A stretch of 64,000 nt of DNA from Caballeronia pedi (GCF_001544915.2 NZ_FCOE02000030.1:1-64000); one strand, 5' to 3'; counted from the first letter of the stretch, positions 50,378 through 59,590 are shown. Notes: generated by a model not told the origin, from the sequence alone. Made by a program: numbers and translations.

Positions 50378-51280
50378 CTAGTCGGTTAAGAGGTAGTTCT
50401 GGATGACATCGATCTGCGCGGCGTCCATCAATGCCGGTGCGTGACCGCAATCGGGGAACTCGACCGCGGCTACCCGGCCCGCGTCGGCGGCCGGTCCGCG
50501 TTTGAGCATCGCGTCCACCGTGCTGCGCGCCAGCAGGTCGGAGTCTTCGCCGCGCAAGATGAGCACCGGGCATTCGATCTTGTCCCAGATGTGCCACAGG
50601 ATCACGTCGAGCAGAATCGGTATCGCGAAGCGCGTCCCAATGCCCGGATCGAAGTGAAAACGCAGCCCGCCCGCGCCGTCATCCACTGCGCTGTGCAGAG
50701 CGAGGTGACGCCATTGCGCATCGCTCAAATTGCCGAACGGCGCGTGCACTTCACGCAGATGCGCTTCGACTTCTTCGACCGAGCCAAAGCGCCACGAGCG
50801 CGTCAGATAGCTGCCGATCCTGCGCAGCGAAGCAGCCGACACGCGCGCGCCGAAGTCGTTGAGCACGAGGCGGCGTATCGGCGTGCCGCGTTCCGATGCC
50901 ACCAGCATGCCGATATGGCCGCCCAGCGAAGTACCCACCCAATCCACTTGATCGACATCGAGCCGCGCGATGAGCGTCGACATCGCCCGCACATAGGCGC
51001 GGTCGGTGTAGTGACTCGGCGCCGCGAGCCATTCACTGCGTCCGCGTCCGGGCAGGTCGGGCACAATCACGCGCATGCCCTGCGCCGCGAGCGACGCGGC
51101 CAGCACATCGAAGTCCCGTCCGTTGCGCGACACGCCATGAACACACACGACCGTTCGATCGGACTTCGACGGTCCCCATTCCGCATACGCGAGCTTGTGG
51201 AAACCGCCTCGACCGATTACATCGACCTCTCTGAAGCGCGGCGCCATTGCATCGAAGCGCGGCTCGATCTCACGCATCAT
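50378..51280 (-). CDS. Alpha/beta hydrolase
   Basis: This 300-residue hydrolase has the oxyanion loop VVCVHGVSRNGRDFDVLAAS, nucleophile Ser118 in WVGTSLGGHIGM, an acidic residue in LRGEDSDLL and His in CGHAPALMD. The start overlaps the end of phaC by 11 bases. In PHA gene clusters such proteins can be depolymerase- or thioesterase-like, but the sequence does not decide. Confidence 0.85.
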   Translation of the reverse strand: MMREIEPRFDAMAPRFREVDVIGRGGFHKLAYAEWGPSKSDRTVVCVHGVSRNGRDFDVLAASLAAQGMRVIVPDLPGRGRSEWLAAPSHYTDRAYVRAMSTLIARLDVDQVDWVGTSLGGHIGMLVASERGTPIRRLVLNDFGARVSAASLRRIGSYLTRSWRFGSVEEVEAHLREVHAPFGNLSDAQWRHLALHSAVDDGAGGLRFHFDPGIGTRFAIPILLDVILWHIWDKIECPVLILRGEDSDLLARSTVDAMLKRGPAADAGRVAAVEFPDCGHAPALMDAAQIDVIQNYLLTD

Positions 51281-52379
51281 CGCGCTCGCGCAACCAATCG
51301 ACGATGCCTTTGCCCAGCACGCCCTGAGACTTGCCGCTCACGAATACGCCGACATGACCGCCGTCGAGTCCGATCTCACGATAATCGTCGCTGCCTACTG
51401 CATCGCCGAGCGCCTGAGTCGTCTTTGGCGGAATGATGTGGTCATCTTTCGCATAGACGTTGAGCACCGGCATGCGAATGTCCTTCAGATCGACCGTACG
51501 ACCGCCGAGTTTGAATTCGCCGCGTATCAGCTCGTTGTTCTTGTAGAGGTTGACGAGCAACTGTTTGGCCGCTTCACCTGGATGATGCGGCCGGTCGGCC
51601 AGCCACTTCTCCATACGCAGAAAATTGAGCAGCTTCTTTTCGTCGTCGAAGGTATCAAGCAAGCCTACGTTGTACTTCGACAAGGTCGCGCCCGGCGTCA
51701 TTTGCGAGAAGACGTGGCTCATCAGTTCGCCCGGCAAGTTTCCGTTCGCTTCGATCAACTGGTTGATGTCTTCCTCGCCCAAACCGCGCGTCCAGAGGTT
51801 CAGCAAGCCGTGATTGATGCGGCCCTCGGCCTGGTCCTGATGAAAATCCACTGGCGTGATCGTCAGAATCAGGTTCTTGATGCGTTTCGGGTAAAGCGCC
51901 GCATAACACAGCGAGAACACGCCGCCTTCGCAAATGCCAAGCAGGTTGATCGCCGAGATGCCGTGCTCGCGACAGATGAACTCGATACAGTCGTTCAAAT
52001 AGACATCGACGTAGTCTTCGAACGTGAGCCAGCGATCGCTGCGCGTCGGGCTGCCCCAATCCACCGCATACACGTCGACGCCGAGCGCGAGCAGATTGCG
52101 CAGCATCGACCGGTCTTCTTGCAGATCGGTCATCGTGTACCGGCCGATCTGTCCATACGCGACGAGGACTGGCACGCCGAGCGTGCGTTCGGCGGTGGGT
52201 TTGTATCGATACAGCGTCGTCTTGTCCTCCCGAAACACCACGTCCTTGTCGGCGGTGGCGATCTCTACGTGCTCGTCCTTGATCCGGTCGAGCATCTGCT
52301 GTCCGCGGGCGAGTTTCAGGTTGAAGTCGCTGAATTCGGCGAGCGCCCGTGCGGCGGTCGATTTCTTGGTGGCAGCCAT
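51270..52379 (-). CDS. phaC: Class III PHA synthase, PhaC subunit
   Basis: The 369-residue length and the lipase-like box LLGICEGGVFSL with catalytic Cys150 mark a class III synthase. The acid (about Asp312, VYAKDDHIIP) and His342 (DGGHVGVFVSG) complete the triad. It joins hydroxyacyl-CoA units into polyester and needs the PhaE subunit encoded 8 bases upstream. Class III enzymes are usual in purple sulfur bacteria and cyanobacteria; Burkholderiaceae mostly use class I, so this copy is noteworthy. It sits inside a catabolic operon, not with phaA or phaB. Confidence 0.9.
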   Translation of the reverse strand: MAATKKSTAARALAEFSDFNLKLARGQQMLDRIKDEHVEIATADKDVVFREDKTTLYRYKPTAERTLGVPVLVAYGQIGRYTMTDLQEDRSMLRNLLALGVDVYAVDWGSPTRSDRWLTFEDYVDVYLNDCIEFICREHGISAINLLGICEGGVFSLCYAALYPKRIKNLILTITPVDFHQDQAEGRINHGLLNLWTRGLGEEDINQLIEANGNLPGELMSHVFSQMTPGATLSKYNVGLLDTFDDEKKLLNFLRMEKWLADRPHHPGEAAKQLLVNLYKNNELIRGEFKLGGRTVDLKDIRMPVLNVYAKDDHIIPPKTTQALGDAVGSDDYREIGLDGGHVGVFVSGKSQGVLGKGIVDWLRERDDA

Positions 52380-52387
52380 ACGTTCTC

Positions 52388-53185
52388 TCAGGAATGGACC
52401 GGGCGTGTGGCGTTCGATGCCGCGCGTGTCTTTCGAATCGGCTGCGTCGTCTCTTGTTGCGCCGCGTTGTGCCGTTGCAGCAGGCGAACCTGCCGGCGCA
52501 ATTCGGTTATCGTGCGCTGCATTTCATCGACTTCGGTGCGCGTCGGAATGTGATAAGCCTCGCACCATGATTCGGCGATCGCGCGTTCCTTCAACCGATG
52601 ATCCGACGCCGCGCGCAACATGCGGGTTTGCGCTTCGACGAATTCGTCCGACCGATGCGCCTCGATCAGCGTTTCGTTGGCGACCTTCAACCAACGATCG
52701 GTCAGGCCACGCCATGTCGACGGTGCGCCTTCTTCGGAAGACGACATCGACTTCATCAAGCGTTCGAGCGCCGTGTTCCAGGCGCGTTGCACGATGGCCT
52801 GATACGCCAGCACGGCCTGGTCGCGCGCTCTCGCCTTCGTCTGCAATTCAGCGACCTTTCGATCGAAGTCCCAAAGCGTCGCGTACTTCGGTCCTTCGAT
52901 CACGCGCTGCAAACTGGCGTCGAATGCGCCCGCACCGCGGCCGCTCCATCGCGCAGGGGAGAACATTTCGCGCAGCGCCTGCGGCGTCCACGCGTCGGAG
53001 TCAGCGCCGCTCTTGACGAACGAAGTCCACTTTTCGATGGACTCTTTCCACGTTTCCTGCAAGTCCGCGAACTGTTCCTGCATGAGCGGTTTCGCCGTTT
53101 CTGCCGCTGAAGGATTCATCGACTTGAAGAACGCTTGCTGCATGGCGTTCCATCCGTCGGTCCAGCCTGCGTTGGTGTCGTTCAT
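52388..53185 (-). CDS. phaE: Class III PHA synthase, PhaE subunit
   Basis: The 265-residue protein has the PhaE pattern: an N-terminal helical part (WTDGWNAMQQAFFKSMNPSA), a middle W-x-x-x-L-x-R core (LAYQAIVQRAWNTALERLMK, LTDRWLKVANETLIEAHRSD) and a C-terminal leucine-rich coil (MQRTITELRRQVRLLQRHNA). PhaE has no catalytic residues and activates PhaC. The end of the alcohol dehydrogenase gene overlaps its start by 4 bases. Confidence 0.85.
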   Translation of the reverse strand: MNDTNAGWTDGWNAMQQAFFKSMNPSAAETAKPLMQEQFADLQETWKESIEKWTSFVKSGADSDAWTPQALREMFSPARWSGRGAGAFDASLQRVIEGPKYATLWDFDRKVAELQTKARARDQAVLAYQAIVQRAWNTALERLMKSMSSSEEGAPSTWRGLTDRWLKVANETLIEAHRSDEFVEAQTRMLRAASDHRLKERAIAESWCEAYHIPTRTEVDEMQRTITELRRQVRLLQRHNAAQQETTQPIRKTRAASNATRPVHS

Positions 53186-54309
53186 TCGAACACCACCACC
53201 TGACGGATCGCGCGGCCTTCGTGCAAGAGGTCGAAGCCTTGATTGATCTCGTCGAGCTTCAATCGGCCGGTGAGCAGTTTGTCAACCGGCAAGCGACCTT
53301 GCTTGTATAGCTCGATGAAATGCGGGATATCGCGTGACGGAACGCACGTGCCGATATAACTGCCTTTCACGGTGCGCTCTTCAGCCACGAGACTCACCGC
53401 GGGCATGGGCCACCGCGCGGTCGAAGGCGGCAAGCCCGCAGTGACGGTCGATCCGCCACGGCGCGTGATGTTGTACGCGAGGTCCAGCGCACGGATCGAG
53501 CCGGCGAATTCGAAGGCGTATTCGACACCGCCCGAACTCAACTCGCGAATGTGCGCGACCGCGTCTTCGCGGCCTGCATTGACGACATGCGTAGCGCCGA
53601 GACTTTTGGCCTGCTCCAGTTTTTCATCCGACAGGTCGATCGCGATGATCTGCCGCGCGCCCGCCGCATGAGCGCCGATCAGTGCCGCCAGTCCCACACC
53701 GCCCAGGCCGATGACAGCCACCGACGCGCCCACTCGAACCTGCGCCGTGTTCACGACGGCGCCTACGCCCGTGAGCACCGCGCACCCGAATAACGCCGCT
53801 TCTTCGAGCGGCACGCTCGGATCGATCTTCACCACTGAGCGGCGCGACACGGTCGCATATTCGGCGAAGACAGAGCAGCCAAGATGATGATTGACGACTT
53901 CGCCATCGCGAGTAAGGCGGCGTGAACCGGAAAGCAGCGTGCCCGCGCCGTTCGCGGCGGCACCCGGCTCGCACAATGCGGGGCGTCCTTCGGCACACGG
54001 CGCGCAGTGCCCGCAACTCGGCACGAACACCACGACGACATGGTCGCCCACTTGAAGATCGGTGACGCCCGCGCCCAGTTCCTGGACGACGCCCGCGGCT
54101 TCATGGCCGAGCGCCATCGGCATCGGACGCGGCCGGTCGCCATTGATCACCGATAGATCCGAGTGGCAAAGCCCCGCCGCGGCGATCTTGATCGACACTT
54201 CGCCCGGTCCGGGCGGAGCAAGCTCGATCTCTTCGATTTTCAGGGGACGGGAAACCGCATAGGGAGCCGTCGCGCCCATGGCCTCCAAAACAGCAGCTTT
54301 GATCTTCAT
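53182..54309 (-). CDS. Zinc-dependent alcohol dehydrogenase
   Basis: This medium-chain dehydrogenase (375 residues) binds catalytic zinc through Cys-His-Glu in AAGLCHSDLS, ALGHEAAGVV and the second region GCSVFAEYATV. Structural zinc is held by SCGHCAPCAEGRPALC. The NAD site is VAVIGLGGVGLAALIGAHAA. The layout is closest to class III/AdhC-type and aryl-alcohol enzymes. It probably oxidises an alcohol intermediate to the aldehyde used by the dehydrogenase encoded 58 bases upstream. Confidence 0.9.
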   Translation of the reverse strand: MKIKAAVLEAMGATAPYAVSRPLKIEEIELAPPGPGEVSIKIAAAGLCHSDLSVINGDRPRPMPMALGHEAAGVVQELGAGVTDLQVGDHVVVVFVPSCGHCAPCAEGRPALCEPGAAANGAGTLLSGSRRLTRDGEVVNHHLGCSVFAEYATVSRRSVVKIDPSVPLEEAALFGCAVLTGVGAVVNTAQVRVGASVAVIGLGGVGLAALIGAHAAGARQIIAIDLSDEKLEQAKSLGATHVVNAGREDAVAHIRELSSGGVEYAFEFAGSIRALDLAYNITRRGGSTVTAGLPPSTARWPMPAVSLVAEERTVKGSYIGTCVPSRDIPHFIELYKQGRLPVDKLLTGRLKLDEINQGFDLLHEGRAIRQVVVFE

Positions 54310-54367
54310 TCTGTTAGTTCCAGTAGATAGTCACGAGCGCATGGACGAGCTTGAGGCTCAAGCACGT

Positions 54368-55849
54368 TCATCGCATAACGAACGGATCGACGATCGGCTC
54401 ATCGGAGGTTCGAATCCAGACGGACTTCGTTCGCGTGTACTCCATCGCCGCATCGAAACCGCCTTCGCGTCCCAGCCCGCTCAAGCCATAACCGCCGAAC
54501 GGCACGATGGGCGAAACGACGCGATAGGTATTCACCCAGACGATGCCCGCGCGCAGTGCACGCGAGAGCCGATGCGCACGCGTCAGGTTCGTCGTGAAGA
54601 CGCCCGATGCAAGGCCATAGCGCGTATCGTTGGCTATTGCGATGGCTTCTGCTTCGGTATCGAATGTCACGACGCTCAGCACCGGACCGAACAACTCGTT
54701 CGTCACACTCGGCACTTGCGTGTTCGGGCAATCGACAATCGTGGGCTGGAAATAGAAGCCGCGAGTTTTATCGGAAGGCTGGCTTCCGCCTGTTGCCACG
54801 CGGGCGCCCGCTTCGACGCTTTCCTTCAGCACTTTCTGGATATGGTCGAGTTGTCGGCGAGTGGCCAACGGACCCATTTCGGTGGCCATATCCTGAGGAT
54901 CCCCGATTCGAATCGCTTCCGCCTTCTCGACGAGCTTCGCCACGAAAGCAGCGTGAATGCCGCGTTGAATCACCAGACGCGATCCGGCGACACAGCTTTG
55001 CCCGGTCGCCGCAAAAATGCCCGCGACGACGGCATTGCACGCGCTTTCGATATCGGCATCGTCGAAAACCAGTACCGGCGATTTGCCACCCAGTTCGAGC
55101 GACATCGCCGCAAGGTTATTCGCCGAATTCCGCACGACATGACGTGCCGTTTCAGGACCGCCAGTGAACGCAATCTTCGACACGAGCGGATGGCTCGTAA
55201 GCGTGCGTCCGCACTCGTTGCCGAAACCCGTCACGACGTTGACGACGCCTTTCGGGAAGCCCGCTTCGTGGACCAGCCGCGCGAATTCGAGCAATGGAGC
55301 GGGACCGTCTTCGGACGCCTTGAGCACGATCGTGCAGCCAGCGGCGAGCGCCGGCCCCACTTTCACCGCCGAAAGAAACAGTTGCGAATTCCACGGCACG
55401 ATCGCGGCCACCACGCCGACGGGTTCTCGACGCACCGTCACTTCCATATCGGGCTTATCGACGGGAAGCCACGCGCCCTGCATCTTGTCGGCGATTCCCG
55501 CGTAATAGCGGTAATACTCCGCGACATAGCCGATCTGCGCCCGCGTCTCGCGAATAAGCTTGCCGGTATCCCGCGTTTCGAGTTCCGCGAGCCGGGGCGC
55601 ATGTTGCGCCACTAGGTCCGCGAGACGATATAGCAGCTTGCCGCGTGCGGTCGCGTTCAGACTCGCCCACGCCGGGTCCATGAAAGCACGGTGCGCCGCC
55701 TGCACCGCACGGTCCACATCGTCCGCGCTTGCGGATGGCATGTGCGCCCAGACTTCGCCTGTGGACGGGTCGATGCTATCGAAGTGTTCCTTCGCGTCTT
55801 CGAATGCACCATCGATATATTGCTGAAACCGCTGCACCATGTCGGCCAC
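54368..55849 (-). CDS. Aldehyde dehydrogenase (leftward operon)
   Basis: The 493-residue enzyme has Glu252 (LELGGKSP) and catalytic Cys286 (TGQSCVAGSR), with the cofactor loop FTGGPETARHV. It oxidises an aldehyde to the acid. It is a close relative of the enzyme at 62234 (both open with F-x-x-Y-I-D-G-x-F and end with D-P-F-V-M-R). It follows the LLM monooxygenase gene by 31 bases, repeating the LLM-ALDH order of the rightward operon. Confidence 0.93.
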   Translation of the reverse strand: MADMVQRFQQYIDGAFEDAKEHFDSIDPSTGEVWAHMPSASADDVDRAVQAAHRAFMDPAWASLNATARGKLLYRLADLVAQHAPRLAELETRDTGKLIRETRAQIGYVAEYYRYYAGIADKMQGAWLPVDKPDMEVTVRREPVGVVAAIVPWNSQLFLSAVKVGPALAAGCTIVLKASEDGPAPLLEFARLVHEAGFPKGVVNVVTGFGNECGRTLTSHPLVSKIAFTGGPETARHVVRNSANNLAAMSLELGGKSPVLVFDDADIESACNAVVAGIFAATGQSCVAGSRLVIQRGIHAAFVAKLVEKAEAIRIGDPQDMATEMGPLATRRQLDHIQKVLKESVEAGARVATGGSQPSDKTRGFYFQPTIVDCPNTQVPSVTNELFGPVLSVVTFDTEAEAIAIANDTRYGLASGVFTTNLTRAHRLSRALRAGIVWVNTYRVVSPIVPFGGYGLSGLGREGGFDAAMEYTRTKSVWIRTSDEPIVDPFVMR

Positions 55850-55880
55850 TCCTGATTTGAAGAATACGATTGCGTTCGCC

Positions 55881-56924
55881 TTATCGCGTCTGGAATGCCG
55901 GCATAACCTTGTCGATGAACAGTTGCAGCGACTTCTTCTTGCGCTCGAAGCTCATATGGCTGTCGAGCCAGAAGCTGTACTGGTCATAGCCAAGTTCTTC
56001 ATAGCTTTTCAAACGCGCGATGACATCGGCGGCTTGCCCTATCACGAGATTCTTTCGAATCGACTCGGCGGAATATTGCGGGAACGTATCGACGTCCGCT
56101 TCCGTGAGTTGCTCGATAAAACCTTGTTCCACAGGACGCTCGTTCTTGAACCACTTGCTGAAGTAGCGATAGAACCGCGCAAGATCTTCGACGCCTGCGT
56201 CGACTTCCGCCGCATCTTCGCCGACGAACGTGTGCATCAGCATCATCACTTGCGGACGCGGAACATCGGAATGCGCGGCGCAAGCGGCATTGAATCGTTC
56301 CATGAGATTCGCGACTTCGGCGTCGCCGGCAGCGAGCGACGTGACTTGCACGTTGCAGCCATTGGCCACCGCGAAGGCATGCGAACTCGGATCACGCGCG
56401 GCGAGCCACAACGGCGGATACGGCTGCTGAATCGGACGCGGCACAGGCGTGGTCGAAGGCCACGACCAGAACTCACCCTGATGCGCGTAGTCGCCCTTGA
56501 ACAGCTTGCGCAACGCCGGCACGAGTTCGCGCATGCGCGCGCCAGCGCTCATTGCGTCGAGGCCCGGCAAGAGCCGTTCGTATTCGAACGAGTAAGCGCC
56601 TCGCGCAATGCCGATATCAAGCCGCCCGTTGCTGGCGACATCGACCATTCCTGCTTCACCGGCGAGCGCGATCGGATGCCAGAACGGCGCGATGACCGTG
56701 CCCGTTCCAAGACGAATCTTGTCCGTCTTCGCGGCGAGATAAGACAGATTGACAAAGGGATTCGGCGCGATCGTGAATTCCATCGCGTGGTGTTCGCCGA
56801 TCCAGGCCGTCTCGAATCCGCCACGCTCGGCGAGCTGCACGAGCTCAGTCATCTGGTCGAACAATTCGCGATGCGACGTCTTGGCGTCGTATCGCTCCAT
56901 ATGCAAAAACAAAGAAAATTTCAT
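55881..56924 (-). CDS. LLM-class flavin-dependent monooxygenase (leftward operon)
   Basis: This 347-residue luciferase-like protein shows FSLFLHMERYDAKTSHRELF, AWIGEHHAMEFTIAPNPFVN, RLGTGTVIAPFWHPIALAGE and the IGIARGAYSFEYERL loop. These enzymes use reduced flavin and oxygen to hydroxylate or open rings, and need a separate flavin reductase, here encoded 90 bases upstream. It is about 60 percent alike by eye to the protein at 61184. No substrate can be read from the sequence. Confidence 0.93.
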   Translation of the reverse strand: MKFSLFLHMERYDAKTSHRELFDQMTELVQLAERGGFETAWIGEHHAMEFTIAPNPFVNLSYLAAKTDKIRLGTGTVIAPFWHPIALAGEAGMVDVASNGRLDIGIARGAYSFEYERLLPGLDAMSAGARMRELVPALRKLFKGDYAHQGEFWSWPSTTPVPRPIQQPYPPLWLAARDPSSHAFAVANGCNVQVTSLAAGDAEVANLMERFNAACAAHSDVPRPQVMMLMHTFVGEDAAEVDAGVEDLARFYRYFSKWFKNERPVEQGFIEQLTEADVDTFPQYSAESIRKNLVIGQAADVIARLKSYEELGYDQYSFWLDSHMSFERKKKSLQLFIDKVMPAFQTR

Positions 56925-57014
56925 CTCGTCTTCTCCACTGATTGTTCACGTCGTGCCCAATCACTCACCTCGTGTCGCGCTCGACTTTCTTTTACTGATA
57001 ACTTCGTTCGTCGT

Positions 57015-57968
57015 TCAATGCTGGCGCGCAAGCGACTGAACCGTTCCTGTTTCCGAGTCGCCCACATAGATGCCGAATGCGTCTTCGCTTCGCTCGCGCA
57101 CATAACGTTGAAGCATCGATTTCACTGCGCTGTCGCGCACTTGATCCCAGGGAATCTCGTTCAGGGGAATCATGCGAAGTGAGCTGTTTGCCGCGACGCC
57201 GCTGTTTTCGAGCACGCGTCCGCGATAGTAGACATGCACGCCCGGTTGATCGCTTTGTCCTTCGAAAACGGCGAAAAGGAAATCCAGATTCGCTTCGAGT
57301 CCGAGCTTTGCAAGCACGCCGCGCAAGCTATTCGTGTTGCTGGCAGGTTCGAGCTTCACGCCCGTCGGCAACTCCAGTCCTCGAGGGGTTTCCAGAAGCG
57401 CGATGCGGTCGTCGTGCTCGAGAATCGCACCGACTTTCGCGGTCGACCCGGCCGCGGTGAGTGCTTCCTGCGTCAGACTGAAGTTGACATACGCGCCGCG
57501 ACAGTAACCAAGCGGCGAAGACGCCGTATGCGCGAACTCCACCACGCGACCGATCAGGATGATGTGATCGCCCGCATCGACGACCTGATGGGTTGTGCAA
57601 TCGAAGCTCGCGGCGGCACCGGTCATCAGCGGTGCACCGGTGGTTCGCGCGTGCCATTCGACTTGATCGAACTTGTCGGCGGCCTTCGAAGCGAACACGC
57701 CTGACACCGACTTCTGATCTTCCGCCAGCACGCTAACGGCGAAGTGGTCGGTCTTCGAAAAGACGGCATGACTCGATGCGGTCTTCGCGATGCAAACGAG
57801 AATGAGCGGCGGATCGAGCGACACAGAGCTGAAAGAGTTAGCCGTGAAACCTCGCGGCGAACCGTCCTCCTGGATCGTTGTAACCACAGTCACGCCGGTG
57901 ACGAACGCGCCGAGCGCGCGACGAAACTCCAGCGGATCCAGCGTCTTTTCAATTACCGTCTCATTCAT
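57015..57968 (-). CDS. Flavin reductase fused to a degenerate Nudix-like domain
   Basis: Residues 1-170 form a flavin reductase of the split-barrel (RutF/HpaC) type: RALGAFVTGVTVVTTIQEDG, GFTANSFSSVSLDPPLILVC and DHIILIGRVVEFAHT. Residues 180-317 look like a Nudix fold: VGAILEHDDRIALLETPRGL, LRGVLAKLGLEANLDFLFAV, VHVYYRGRV, ending in an unrecognised tail. The Nudix box is missing its REUXEE residues, so it is probably a ligand-sensing or flavin-handling part and not a hydrolase. It feeds reduced flavin to the LLM enzyme, and possibly to the one at 61184. Confidence 0.85.
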   Translation of the reverse strand: MNETVIEKTLDPLEFRRALGAFVTGVTVVTTIQEDGSPRGFTANSFSSVSLDPPLILVCIAKTASSHAVFSKTDHFAVSVLAEDQKSVSGVFASKAADKFDQVEWHARTTGAPLMTGAAASFDCTTHQVVDAGDHIILIGRVVEFAHTASSPLGYCRGAYVNFSLTQEALTAAGSTAKVGAILEHDDRIALLETPRGLELPTGVKLEPASNTNSLRGVLAKLGLEANLDFLFAVFEGQSDQPGVHVYYRGRVLENSGVAANSSLRMIPLNEIPWDQVRDSAVKSMLQRYVRERSEDAFGIYVGDSETGTVQSLARQH

Positions 57969-58833
57969 GACGCGCTCCTTTAGTTTCTGTGTCGGCTTTG
58001 ACTTTTTCCGACGAATTCAATAGAAAACGGATCAGTCTTTCGTTCACTTTGTCGGGATCGGTCACGGACATCATGTGTCGCGCACCCGCGATGATCTCGG
58101 CTCTTGCACCCGGCGTCACGGCCGCCATCGCCCGCGACATTTCAGGGCTGGAATTGGGATCGCATTCTCCCGTGAGGAAAAGCGCCGGAACCGCCAGCTC
58201 AGGCAAACGATGCACATGCGCGTCGTCGGAATTCGCGAATAGTCGGTATGCGCGCGCATAGCCCACCGGTTGAACCGTCAGAAGCAAGTGACGTAGATCA
58301 TGCGCTGATTGCTTCAGGGAAGCCGGCACCGGATCGCCAAACCAGCGCGAAATCGTGTCATCGACGCTTGCCATTGCCGTGCCCGAATCCAGCGAATCCG
58401 CGCGGCCAACGATTGCAGCGCGTTGTTCAGGCGAGCGGTCATAGACCGCATTGAGCGCCGCGACACTGAGCGTGCGCTCCGAATACGAGAGCGCGAATTC
58501 GAGTGCGACCAGTGCGCCCATCGAATGTCCGACGATATGCGCGCTTTCAATATTCAGCGTGTCGAGCAGCGCCTTGACCTGTGTCGCATATTCATCGAGC
58601 GAAGGTTGCTCGCTTGGCAGCGAACTGCCGCCGTGACCGAGCATGTCAAAGGCCAGCACCTGAAAATGCCGCGTCAGAAAGTCGATTTGCGGCGCCCACA
58701 CATGCTGATTCATGCCGACGCCATGAATCAGCACGACCGTCTCGCTGGATTCACCCGCGCGCGAGGCGTACAGGCTGTAGCACGTGCCGGCGATATTGCC
58801 GCCCGAGACGAGGTGGCTCTCTTGCGGTTTCAA
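57961..58833 (-). CDS. Alpha/beta hydrolase (leftward operon)
   Basis: The 290-residue protein has VVLIHGVGMNQHVWAPQIDF (oxyanion loop), nucleophile Ser104 in IVGHSMGALVAL, acid in LTGECDPNSSPEMSRAM and His in GARHMMSVTDPDKVNERL. It is a paralogue of the hydrolase at 60198, which shares LIHGVGM, GHSMG, NGVY-like and DPNS-PxMxRxMA. RutD of pyrimidine breakdown has a comparable fold and setting. Its gene overlaps the flavin reductase gene by 8 bases and DUF1185 by 4. Confidence 0.9.
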   Translation of the reverse strand: MKPQESHLVSGGNIAGTCYSLYASRAGESSETVVLIHGVGMNQHVWAPQIDFLTRHFQVLAFDMLGHGGSSLPSEQPSLDEYATQVKALLDTLNIESAHIVGHSMGALVALEFALSYSERTLSVAALNAVYDRSPEQRAAIVGRADSLDSGTAMASVDDTISRWFGDPVPASLKQSAHDLRHLLLTVQPVGYARAYRLFANSDDAHVHRLPELAVPALFLTGECDPNSSPEMSRAMAAVTPGARAEIIAGARHMMSVTDPDKVNERLIRFLLNSSEKVKADTETKGARHE

Positions 58834-59407
58834 GATTCCAGCTCCTTGTGATCCTGATAGCGATCGCCGATGCGATGGTGCGGCCGGCCGCCGATCGACG
58901 CGCCCAGCGCGATGACGAGTTCGTCCGGCGCGGGCGCATCGACGATCGAGAACTGGACGGTGAGGTAGTGCGAACGCATCCCTTCGTCATGCTTGTGCAT
59001 GAGCGGAATCGTGATCGGGCAGTTCGGCCCGCCGCGCAGATTGGTGAAGCTCAGATAGCTTTTCGCGCCGACCGCGTTGCGAAAGTGATTGCCGAAACGA
59101 AGCGTGTGGATCAGCGCGGACGCGTGTTCGACTTCGCCGGACGTCCCGACGATCGCGGCCTTGCCATAGCCTTCGACGGCGTCACCCGAACCTGCGGCAC
59201 GGATGATTTCCGCCGTCAGCATCTCGCCCAGAGGCGACGCCAGCGCATGAATCTCAGGCGTGAGATCTTCGACGAACCCCCGCCCCGCCACGGATTTCGA
59301 AGGACCGCCGCGACACCGAACATCTTCAAGGGGCGGTCGGCGGCCTTTTCGCCTTCGATCCGCGTTTCCTCGCTAAACGTCACCAGCTTGCGCACTTCCA
59401 GTTTCAT
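58830..59407 (-). pseudogene. DUF1185 (AA_synth) protein, leftward copy, one frameshift
   Basis: The start MKLEVRKLVTFSEETRIEGE, then AADRPLKMFGVAAVLRNPW, is in one frame. The rest, GRGFVEDLTPEIHALASPLG through GGRPHHRIGDRYQDHKE, is in the next. Comparison with the paralogue at 59627 (NPWAGRGYVEDL) shows one G missing in TGG-CGGGGCGGGGG near 59290. A miscount in this G-rich run could be a sequence error. If real, the first gene of the leftward operon is broken and the rightward copy would have to serve both. Confidence 0.85.
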
Positions 59408-59483
59408 CTCGTTCTCCGAAAAAGCCTTTCATCGGCGTTAAAGAGCATGGGATGAATAGTACGCAGACCGAGATTCGAGATAT

Positions 59484-59590
59484 ATTATGGTATTCCATAG
59501 TACGGCACTCCGTGGATTGGTCAGTCGAAGCACGATTACATCGGCGGAGGGTATACACGTATGGCCTGCCATAGTATGGAATACCATAAT
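59484..59590. promoter_or_regulatory. Divergent control region with three ATGG-N4-CCAT sites
   Basis: Sites are ATGGTATTCCAT (59487-59498), ATGGCCTGCCAT (59561-59572) and ATGGAATACCAT (59576-59587). The first and third are embedded in a perfect 16-base inverted repeat, ATTATGGTATTCCATA at 59484-59499 and its complement at 59575-59590, one facing each operon. A fourth copy lies before the permease at 48257. The pattern suits a GntR-type repressor controlling both operons together. Confidence 0.75.
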
